Assembly (NCBI GenBank): GCA_028279425.1 | Contig: JANQNV010000135.1 | Location: forward strand, 1-40,772 | Direction: 5' to 3' | Length of the DNA stretch: 40,772 bases | Source: Longimicrobiales bacterium | GTDB lineage: Bacteria; Gemmatimonadota; Gemmatimonadetes; Longimicrobiales; Gaopeijiaceae | Part shown: positions 8,583-14,133 of the stretch, piece by piece | Position numbering within the stretch: the stretch's first letter is position 1 | How the letters are laid out: the number at the start of each line of letters is the position of its first letter | Translations under genes and position numbers: made by a program | The notes under the pieces: model-generated | Told to the model about the DNA's origin: nothing | Seen by the model: the letters and a program-made list of their open reading frames with translations, nothing else | Databases searched by the model: none

Positions 8583-9016
8583 ATCGGGCGGACGTCGCCA
8601 ACGCGATCTACGAGTTCTTCGAGGCGGTCGACGCTCAGGATTGGCCGGCGCTGCGAGCGGCGATGACCAGCCCGATCCATATCGACTACTCGAGTATGGG
8701 TGGTGGGGCACCCGCGGGGCTTTCTGCCGAGACAGTCGTCGAGGGATGGGCGCAGTTGCTCCCGGGATTCGACCACACCCACCATCAGCTCGGGCAGCTC
8801 CACATCACCGTGGATGGCAGCGCGGGCGCCGTGCGCGCCTACGTGGTGGGGGTGCACCTGATCGGTGACCGGGACTGGACGGTGGTCGGAACGTACGACA
8901 TGACCTGGACGGAGTCGGCTGGCCGCCCTCAGCTCTCGAGTCTGCGGCTGAACTTCAAGTATCAGACCGGCGATTCCGCGTTGCCGGATGAGGCGAGGGC
9001 TCGAGTCGCCGACTGA
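8579..9016 (+). CDS. SnoaL-like NTF2-fold protein
   Basis: A 145-residue protein that begins MNRADVANAIYEFFEAVDAQ and continues WPALRAAMTSPIHIDYSSMG, a standard SnoaL-like opening. HHQLGQLHITVDGSAGAVRA and GTYDMTWTE supply the later strands. His and Asp residues near DHTHHQLGQ could line a pocket. The gene overlaps the hydrolase stop by 4 bases (ATGA), implying translational coupling and a shared pathway under LysR control. The reaction is unknown: SnoaL-like proteins include dehydratases, cyclases and binding proteins. Confidence 0.85.
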   Translation: MNRADVANAIYEFFEAVDAQDWPALRAAMTSPIHIDYSSMGGGAPAGLSAETVVEGWAQLLPGFDHTHHQLGQLHITVDGSAGAVRAYVVGVHLIGDRDWTVVGTYDMTWTESAGRPQLSSLRLNFKYQTGDSALPDEARARVAD

Positions 9017-9036
9017 CGGCGCCCCCCTACCGCCGT
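9016..9036. terminator. Possible bidirectional terminator hairpin
   Basis: ACGGCG (9016-9021) and CGCCGT (9031-9036) can pair around a 9-base loop between two convergent genes and touch both stop codons. There is no T-run, so this would be a weak or Rho-assisted site. Support is position and symmetry only. Confidence 0.3.
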
Positions 9037-10085
9037 AGCGGATCGCTCGGATCCCGGCTCGTCAGCACACGCAGAAGACGGCCGCGGTAGGCGGTCATCG
9101 ACGCCACCGGCGGCACGCGATCACGACCGACGACCGGGGGCCCAGGCACGCGGAGTTCCCACTGGCTCACCACCCATCCGACGTCGGTCGGGGCCAGCTC
9201 CACGAAGCCGCCGAGACGAGGATCGGGGCGGTACCGCCAGGGGTGTGAGGTGAAGGTGTACTCGATGACGGGAAGGCGACCTTGGTCGAGCGGGAGCGCC
9301 AGCACGCCCTGGATATCTCCCTCGCCTTCCTGGGATCGAGGTGCGTATTCGATTTCGAGATATCCCTGACGTTCCTGGGTCTCCGGAAGTCGGTAGCAAT
9401 GCGACGCGATGAACTCCGGCGACAACAATACTCGCGCGTCCGGTGCGTAGTACATGACGCGGGTCTCGCTCTCCTCGACCACGAAGCCGTCACTCATGAG
9501 GACCGCGGGTTCGGCGGTCTCGAAGGGGACGGCCTTCGAGGTGAAGACGGTGTCGGTGAGCATTCGCGCTACCTCGTCGCCCGTGGACGACAGCTTCGTC
9601 TCTGAGTACTCCACCTCGAAGCGCCGGGGCCGATCGGGGTCGATGTACTGAAGGGACTCCAGGAGCGGCCGAAAGCGCGCCCATGCCTGGGCGAGGTCCT
9701 CGTCGCGTGGGTCCGCGGGGCATTGATCGACGGCCTCGACGGCGATCCCTTCGATCGGGATGGCGGCCACGGGCATGAGCAGCTGCAGACGTTCGCTCTC
9801 GTCGTGATCATTCAGATCGAGGGTGACGACGCCCAATCCGATGCGTTCCGCTCGAATTCGAACCGGTGCCTCTTCCCCCTGAACTCGAATCGTAAAGCGG
9901 CCCTGGTCGTTGGTGAGGCGGCTGGCGATGACTCGATCGTCGGCATCGAGAAGAAGGACCAGCGCCAGGCTGACCGGCTCGAGCGAACCTTCGTGCAACA
10001 CGGCGCCACGGAGGGACTGCGCCGCGGCGTTGGCGGGCAGGAGCAGGGCGACCAGCGTCCCCAAGACGCAGCGCGGGATCCTCAC
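9027..10085 (-). CDS. Secreted carboxypeptidase-regulatory-like domain protein
   Basis: A 352-residue protein starting with GTG at 10085. The signal peptide reads VLGTLVALLLPANAAAQ. The next 90 residues form a CarboxypepD_reg-like beta-sandwich: SLRGAVLHEGSLEPVSLALV, DDRVIASRLTNDQGRFTIRV, and IRAERIGLGVVTLDL. The remainder (residues about 130-350) is beta-rich and unrecognised; it includes YLEIEYAPRSQEGEGDIQG and IEYTFTSHPWRYRPDP. Such proteins are common in the envelope of Bacteroidota and Gemmatimonadota, often next to outer-membrane machinery. I favour GTG 10085 over GTG 10139 because it overlaps the stop of a small upstream ORF by 4 bases (GTGA) and gives a compact signal peptide. Confidence 0.78.
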   Translation of the reverse strand: MRIPRCVLGTLVALLLPANAAAQSLRGAVLHEGSLEPVSLALVLLLDADDRVIASRLTNDQGRFTIRVQGEEAPVRIRAERIGLGVVTLDLNDHDESERLQLLMPVAAIPIEGIAVEAVDQCPADPRDEDLAQAWARFRPLLESLQYIDPDRPRRFEVEYSETKLSSTGDEVARMLTDTVFTSKAVPFETAEPAVLMSDGFVVEESETRVMYYAPDARVLLSPEFIASHCYRLPETQERQGYLEIEYAPRSQEGEGDIQGVLALPLDQGRLPVIEYTFTSHPWRYRPDPRLGGFVELAPTDVGWVVSQWELRVPGPPVVGRDRVPPVASMTAYRGRLLRVLTSRDPSDPLRR

Positions 10086-10204
10086 GGCGGCGGCGCGCCG
10101 ATCCAACGCACCCGATATCCGAAGGCTCCGGCGAGCCACTCGATCGTCAGCTCAGCCACCTCGCCCACCGATTCGTTCCCGTTCAACAACAGCTGCTTGG
10201 CCAT
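10082..10204 (-). CDS. 40-residue small protein coupled to the downstream secreted protein
   Basis: An ATG at 10204 opens 40 codons that begin MAKQLLLNGNESVGEVAEL and end GYRVRWIGAPPP, with TGA overlapping the next start (GTGA). There is no Shine-Dalgarno sequence, but TATACT lies 7 bases before the ATG, which suits a leaderless transcript. The predicted protein has an amphipathic helix and no membrane segment. I do not recognise a family. It may be a true small protein or a translated leader that controls the next gene. Confidence 0.45.
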   Translation of the reverse strand: MAKQLLLNGNESVGEVAELTIEWLAGAFGYRVRWIGAPPP

Positions 10205-10211
10205 GCCGCGC

Positions 10212-10217
10212 AGTATA
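10212..10217 (-). promoter_or_regulatory. Possible -10 box for a leaderless transcript
   Basis: On the minus strand TATACT lies 7 bases before the ATG at 10204, which places transcription start at or next to the start codon. No convincing -35 element is visible 16-18 bases further upstream. Confidence 0.35.
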
Positions 10218-10261
10218 CCCGGGCTTCGCCGATGCGACCATCTTTTCGGGTGGTTGCGGGT

Positions 10262-10387
10262 TCATCGCTCGAGCCGGTCGTACCAGGGGTGACCGGGATG
10301 CGACCGCTCGAGCGCGCTCCGAAGCCAGCGCCGCCCGCGCGCGGTCAGGTGTGCGACCACATGCCCGAAGTCGTCGGCGGGGCTCAT
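10262..10387 (-). CDS. 41-residue basic small protein coupled to the methyltransferase gene
   Basis: ATG at 10387 overlaps the methyltransferase stop by 4 bases (ATGA) and opens 41 codons. The product begins MSPADDFGHVVAHLTARGR and ends HPGHPWYDRLER. It is rich in Arg and His with a central helix (RRWLRSALERS) and has no signal or membrane segment. I know no family for it. The exact ATGA junction, the same as other real couplings in this window, is the main support. Confidence 0.5.
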   Translation of the reverse strand: MSPADDFGHVVAHLTARGRRWLRSALERSHPGHPWYDRLER

Positions 10388-10902
10388 CGAGGTCCCTCGA
10401 AGAACTGGAGCCCTTTGTGAACGAGAGTTCGCGGCCAGGCCGGCTCACGCTCGCTGAAGAACCGCCGCACGAGGTCGACGTGGGACGGAGTCTCGGCCGT
10501 GAGAACCACTCCCCCTGGCACGGTGACTTCGGCGACGGTCTCCAGCACGCGCAAACGCGAGGTGTCGTCGGGCAGCATGTGAAGGACTCGGTCGAGGACC
10601 ACGGCGTCGAAGTCGCCTTCGGGTTCGAACTCGACCACGTCGGCCACGTAGCCCTCGATGCAGAGTCCCTCTGCGGCGCCCGCCGCGAGCATCTGAGCGA
10701 TACCCACCCTCGAGACGTCGACACCGACGACCTCGTGCCCGTGACGGGCGGCCGGGAGCGCGTCTCGGCCCTGCCCACATCCCAGGTCGAGCACACGGGC
10801 CGGCGGAGGGATGCGAAGGAGCGCTGTCGTGATTTCGGGTGTGGCCGGTCCGCAGGCCGCGGAGTCCTCACGAAAGATCTCGTCGTACTTCGCCTCCGGC
10901 AT
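10384..10902 (-). CDS. Class I SAM-dependent methyltransferase (Methyltransf_11/TehB-like)
   Basis: A 172-residue cytoplasmic enzyme. Motif I is ARVLDLGCGQGRDALPAAR, and motif II is EVVGVDVSRVGIAQML with the acidic Asp that holds the ribose. The later blocks are FDAVVLDRVLHMLPDD and VPGGVVLTAETPSH. The QGRD variant is common in TehB- and thiopurine-methyltransferase-like enzymes that methylate small toxic molecules or metalloids; the substrate here is unknown. The start ATG at 10902 lies 2 bases after the TetR stop, so the TetR, methyltransferase and 41-codon genes form one operon under TetR control. Confidence 0.88.
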   Translation of the reverse strand: MPEAKYDEIFREDSAACGPATPEITTALLRIPPPARVLDLGCGQGRDALPAARHGHEVVGVDVSRVGIAQMLAAGAAEGLCIEGYVADVVEFEPEGDFDAVVLDRVLHMLPDDTSRLRVLETVAEVTVPGGVVLTAETPSHVDLVRRFFSEREPAWPRTLVHKGLQFFEGPR

Positions 10903-10904
10903 TC

Positions 10905-11441
10905 CTACCTCGTCGGTTTCGGCGCGATCGCGGCGATCGCGCCGTCGGCCACCTGGGACTGCCCCACGGCGTCGAGGACCATCAGCCCCTCGACCAGCGC
11001 CAGCACTCGAGCGGGGTCTTCGCCCTCCGGCAGGCGCGCGGTGATCCAGTCGAGGTAGCCACGGACCACCTTGGAGCCGGATACACGATGGGTCGCCACT
11101 CCTCGTGCCGAGAGTGCGACGATGTCGAACCACACCTGGGCATAGGGCGCGAACTGGGGACTGCGGAGCAGAGGAGCCAGCGCCGTCAGAAGCTCGTGCA
11201 CGCTCGCGAAGCTCTGGCCGGGCAGGGCGGCGTCCAGCCCGGCTGTCATACGGGCCGCCAGGTAGTCGACCAGCTCGGCGATCAGCTCGTCTTTGGAGCC
11301 GAAGTGATAGAGCAGCATCCGGTCGGAGGTGCCGGCCGATGCAGCCAGCGGGCGAAGGCTGGCCGTCTGAAGTCCATGCTCGAGGACATGGTCGGCCATA
11401 TCGCTCAGCAGCGCGTCTCGGTCCAACGTTCGGCGCGGCAT
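10905..11441 (-). CDS. TetR/AcrR-family repressor
   Basis: A 178-residue regulator. The N-terminal helix-turn-helix covers residues 5-55: DALLSDMADHVLEHG, TASLRPLAASAGTSDRMLLY, then HFGSKDELIAELVDYLA. The C-terminal ligand domain (residues 60-178) is helical, with FAPYAQVWFDIVALSARG and LALVEGLMVLDAVGQ. It heads an operon with the methyltransferase and diverges from a small membrane-protein gene. A perfect 18-base palindrome 28 bases upstream of its start is the likely operator, so it probably represses itself and both flanking transcripts until an inducer binds. Confidence 0.92.
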   Translation of the reverse strand: MPRRTLDRDALLSDMADHVLEHGLQTASLRPLAASAGTSDRMLLYHFGSKDELIAELVDYLAARMTAGLDAALPGQSFASVHELLTALAPLLRSPQFAPYAQVWFDIVALSARGVATHRVSGSKVVRGYLDWITARLPEGEDPARVLALVEGLMVLDAVGQSQVADGAIAAIAPKPTR

Positions 11442-11468
11442 CAGATCGCGGACCCGGAATCGTGGCGG

Positions 11469-11486
11469 TTGTAGCGATCGCTACAA
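11469..11486. promoter_or_regulatory. TetR operator, perfect palindrome
   Basis: TTGTAGCGATCGCTACAA is an 18-base perfect palindrome between the divergent tetR-like gene (start 11441) and the membrane-protein gene (start 11544). Its size and position are typical of TetR-family operators. Confidence 0.7.
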
Positions 11487-11493
11487 TTCGTTA

Positions 11494-11511
11494 TTGTAGC
11501 ACTCGCTTCAT
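11494..11511. promoter_or_regulatory. Second, imperfect copy of the TetR operator
   Basis: TTGTAGCACTCGCTTCAT matches the perfect palindrome at 11469 in 14 of 18 positions, with one half-site intact (TTGTAGC). The two copies start 25 bases apart, slightly over two helical turns. It lies 32 bases before the membrane-protein start. Confidence 0.5.
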
Positions 11512-11543
11512 GTGCTCTTCTCACGGTTCGGTGATCCTCACCC

Positions 11544-11954
11544 ATGACTCCTTTCCAGTGGATGCCCATCGGCGCCTACGCGGTGGTCGTAGGGATCGTA
11601 CTCATCGTCGTCTTGCGCAACGCGCCACATGGTCCGAGGGACTGGATCGCGCCCCTCGTGGCGTCTCTCCTGTTCATCCCGTTCTCCGGCTACACGGTGT
11701 TCGTGGAAGGGCTGGGGCTGTTCTGGTCGAACCACACGAACAACCTCAGCGGCAACCAGGTCTGGTTCGACCTGGTCCTCGCCACGGCAGCCGGCTTCTA
11801 CCTCCTCGCTCCGAGGGCCCGTGCGGTCGGGATGAATCTGCTGGGGTGGGGCATCGCGACGATGCTGACGGCCTGTGTCGCGCTGTTGCCGATGTTGTCT
11901 CGTGTGCTCTGGCTGGAGGGACGCGGCGCGGTGACGGGCTCCACGCCCCCCTGA
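11544..11954 (+). CDS. Small four-helix membrane protein
   Basis: A 136-residue inner-membrane protein with four predicted segments: WMPIGAYAVVVGIVLIVVL, WIAPLVASLLFIPFSGYTVF, WFDLVLATAAGFYLLAP, and NLLGWGIATMLTACVALLPM. No charged residues suggest catalysis, and I do not recognise a family. It diverges from the TetR gene and two operator copies lie in its promoter, so it may be the repressor's primary target, for example a small-molecule or stress-related membrane function. The ATG at 11544 has no clear Shine-Dalgarno sequence. Confidence 0.75.
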   Translation: MTPFQWMPIGAYAVVVGIVLIVVLRNAPHGPRDWIAPLVASLLFIPFSGYTVFVEGLGLFWSNHTNNLSGNQVWFDLVLATAAGFYLLAPRARAVGMNLLGWGIATMLTACVALLPMLSRVLWLEGRGAVTGSTPP

Positions 11955-12005
11955 GCTGCGGCTCGAAGCTCCGGCGACCGCAGCCTCGTATGGCGGATGC
12001 GCGGG

Positions 12006-12488
12006 TCAACGATTCGACGGCGCACCCGCAGGAACCGGGCCGAGTTCGACCAGATCGTACTTCGCATTGAGAGCCTTCAGTCGCTCCGGATCGCCGAGGT
12101 CCGCTCCCGACATCCCGGCGAGCTCTGCGAGGTAGCCGTCGAAGCCAGATGGTTGGTATATCATCAGCATCCGACCCGATGTGCCCTGGGGGAGACGGCA
12201 GGCGTGGGGTGCGCCCGGTGGGACGTGGATCGTGGTCCCGGCCGTCGCAGCCACCCATTGATCGTTGACATAGAAGTCGATCGGGCCCTCGAGAACGTAG
12301 AACGTCTCGGCGTGGTGATCGTGTCGATGCAAACCGAGCGCGAAGCCCGGCTTCAGGTTGTCTTCCATCAACACGTAGGCGCCATCGGTGTGATCGGCGC
12401 CGACCTTCACGAAGGTGTGGTCGGCCGACCAGTCGTATGCGACGCCTCCACCTGGTGCGATCACCGTGCACGGTCGTACGGAAGTCAT
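12006..12488 (-). CDS. Single-domain cupin protein
   Basis: A 160-residue cupin. Motif 1 is LGLHRHDHHAETFYVLEGP, with His residues and a Glu placed as metal ligands, followed by IDFYVND. Motif 2 is TTIHVPPGAPHACRLPQG, with the third His. The C-terminal tail (GYLAELAGM onwards) resembles the quercetin-dioxygenase-like cupins seen in oxidative metabolism. It probably binds a divalent metal; the substrate is unknown. Its ATG overlaps the stop of a 48-codon ORF upstream (ATGA). Confidence 0.87.
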   Translation of the reverse strand: MTSVRPCTVIAPGGGVAYDWSADHTFVKVGADHTDGAYVLMEDNLKPGFALGLHRHDHHAETFYVLEGPIDFYVNDQWVAATAGTTIHVPPGAPHACRLPQGTSGRMLMIYQPSGFDGYLAELAGMSGADLGDPERLKALNAKYDLVELGPVPAGAPSNR

Positions 12489-12631
12489 CCGTCACCAGCC
12501 TCGAACGCGGGGCTTCCCTGGGTCAACGGCAGCACCTCCTGGATCAGCGCGAGATTGGCGCGGTTCAGTCCTCGAATCGAGAGCCACTGCGTCGTCCCGG
12601 ACCCCGTCCCAACGATGGACCCGATCCTCAC
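12485..12631 (-). CDS. 48-residue ORF coupled to the cupin gene
   Basis: GTG at 12631 opens 48 codons between the lipoprotein stop at 12635 and the cupin start, and its TGA overlaps the cupin ATG by 4 bases. The product has a readable pattern (TTQWLSIRGLNRANLALIQE, then VLPLTQGSPAF) with no signal or membrane segment. AGAGG abuts the GTG, too close for an ideal ribosome site. It could be a small gene, a leader, or the 3' remnant of a larger gene. I do not recognise it. Confidence 0.35.
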   Translation of the reverse strand: MRIGSIVGTGSGTTQWLSIRGLNRANLALIQEVLPLTQGSPAFEAGDG

Positions 12632-12634
12632 CCT

Positions 12635-13108
12635 CTAGAAGGACACGTCGAATCGGCCGTTGGTGACGACTCGTGTGGCGGGCGTGCCGGTTCCGGACGT
12701 CAGCGTGGCGGTGTAGCTGAAGGTGCCGGCGGCGCGGGTCGCCGTGAGTGTCGATACGGTGATCGTGCCGCTCCCCTGAAAGGCGTTGGCCGACCACGTG
12801 GTCGTCAGGTTGTCGATGACGTTGGCCGACGACGTCGAGCCAGTCCCGATGGCATACGTGCCGGTGGTGTTGCCCACGAAGGCGAACCCCAGCGCGAGCA
12901 GGGAGGCATCGCTCCCCGAGATGGCGATGCTCCCACTGGAGTTCACTGCGGCGATCTGGACCGCGCTCCAGGGATTCCCGTCGACCGTGGCGGTCATCAG
13001 GCCGCCAGCGGGTGGTCCGTCGTCGGGGTCGGTCGGGTCGTCGTCGCCACAGGCGGACAGCCCCACGACGACGAGAAGAAGTAGCCCCAGTCTACGGTTG
13101 AGTCGCAT
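12635..13108 (-). CDS. DUF6252-like lipoprotein
   Basis: A 157-residue lipoprotein that starts MRLNRRLGLLLLVVVGLSAC, with Cys20 as the lipid site and an acidic linker (GDDDPTDPDD). The mature part is a beta-sandwich rich in Thr and Ser: MTATVDGNPWSAVQIAAVN, then SIAISGSDASLLALGFAF, TGTYAIG and FSYTATLT. The A-x-x-D-G-x-x-W opening matches DUF6252 proteins of Bacteroidota-like envelopes. The start at 13108 has a strong ribosome site, GGGAGGA, 6 bases upstream. Its function is unknown; a surface or periplasmic location is expected. Confidence 0.82.
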   Translation of the reverse strand: MRLNRRLGLLLLVVVGLSACGDDDPTDPDDGPPAGGLMTATVDGNPWSAVQIAAVNSSGSIAISGSDASLLALGFAFVGNTTGTYAIGTGSTSSANVIDNLTTTWSANAFQGSGTITVSTLTATRAAGTFSYTATLTSGTGTPATRVVTNGRFDVSF

Positions 13109-13142
13109 CGAGAGTCCTCCCTTGTGGCCGGGTCGAAAACGG

Positions 13143-13169
13143 GGCCCGTAGCGTCGATGACGACGGGCC
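13143..13169. other. Hairpin between lipoprotein and sigma-factor genes
   Basis: GGCCCGT (13143-13149) and ACGGGCC (13163-13169) flank an inner CGTC-GAT-GACG hairpin with a two-base bulge. It lies in the divergent region between the DUF6252-like gene and the sigma-factor gene, 35 bases before the lipoprotein start. It could be an operator or an mRNA leader structure; nothing else supports either reading. Confidence 0.3.
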
Positions 13170-13253
13170 GGGCATAGGGCCAGACTATCGACGAGAGGTA
13201 CGGATTGGCCAGGTCGCGCGCGACCGCCTTGCGCCGTCGGGCCCTCTCCACGC

Positions 13254-13901
13254 ATGGGTAGTGACGTGACTGCCATGAACGATTCGACGCCCGCCTCCTC
13301 CGATTCTCCGGTCACCCGGCTCCTCCGAGACGCCAGCTTCGGCGATCGCACGGCGTTCGATCGTCTCATGCCGCTGGTCTACGATGAGCTGAAGGCTCTC
13401 GCGCGGAGCCAGCTTCGCAGGGAGCGCGCCGACCACACGCTCAACGCCACGGCGCTGGTGCACGAGGCCTACGTGCGGCTCGTCGGACAGGAGCGGGTGG
13501 AGTGGGCCGGTCGATCGCACTTCTACGGGATCGCCGCGCAGGCGATGCGGCGTGTCCTCATCAACTATGCCGAGGCTCGGCGAGCGCTGAAGCGGGGCGG
13601 GGGAGCGCACCCCGTGACGCTCGACGACGCCATGGCGGCGATGACCCAGGCGCAGGCCGACGACCTCGTCGAACTCGACGAGACGCTGGCGAGGCTCGCC
13701 GCCTTCAACGAGCGCGGTGCGCGGGTCGTGGAGTACCGCTACTTCGGCGGGCTGACGCACGATCAGATCGCCGAGGCCCTCGGGGTGTCGACGATCACGG
13801 TGCGCCGAGCGTGGAACGTCGCCAAGGCGTGGCTCCGCCGAGAGATGGGCGACGAACGCACCCAACGCACCGGACGCTTCCTGGGCGCCGAGCCGGCCTA
13901 G
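13254..13901 (+). CDS. ECF-type RNA polymerase sigma factor (TIGR02999-like)
   Basis: A 215-residue sigma factor. Region 2 covers residues about 20-100: VTRLLRDASFGDRTAFDRLM, LVYDELKALARSQLRRER, then LNATALVHEAYVRLVGQ and HFYGIAAQAMRRVLINYA. Region 4 covers about 140-200, with YRYFGGLTHDQIAEALGVS and TITVRRAWNVAKAWLRREM. The HTLNATALVHEAY block is diagnostic of the TIGR02999 group common in Planctomycetota, Acidobacteriota and Gemmatimonadota, where a Ser/Thr kinase replaces an anti-sigma factor as partner. The kinase gene follows 232 bases downstream on the same strand. A second in-frame ATG at 13275 is an equally good start; neither has a clear ribosome site. Confidence 0.92.
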   Translation: MGSDVTAMNDSTPASSDSPVTRLLRDASFGDRTAFDRLMPLVYDELKALARSQLRRERADHTLNATALVHEAYVRLVGQERVEWAGRSHFYGIAAQAMRRVLINYAEARRALKRGGGAHPVTLDDAMAAMTQAQADDLVELDETLARLAAFNERGARVVEYRYFGGLTHDQIAEALGVSTITVRRAWNVAKAWLRREMGDERTQRTGRFLGAEPA

Positions 13902-14133
13902 GGCCTATTCCGTGCCCATCCAGACGAGAGGAGCGAAGTTTGGCAGCGTCGAATGAGCGACGAACAACGCCGAGGGGCGCGATCTCAGCCGCAACCCGTA
14001 CGGGCCGGGCCCTGTCGCCGGCTCCCGGCGTCATCGCTCGCTCACGTAGCGGTGCCACGCCTCGCTCGCTCTTCCTTGCCCGCCCACGAAATGGCCGCGG
14101 CAGCGGCGATCCCCGTAGCGTGAACAGGCCCTG

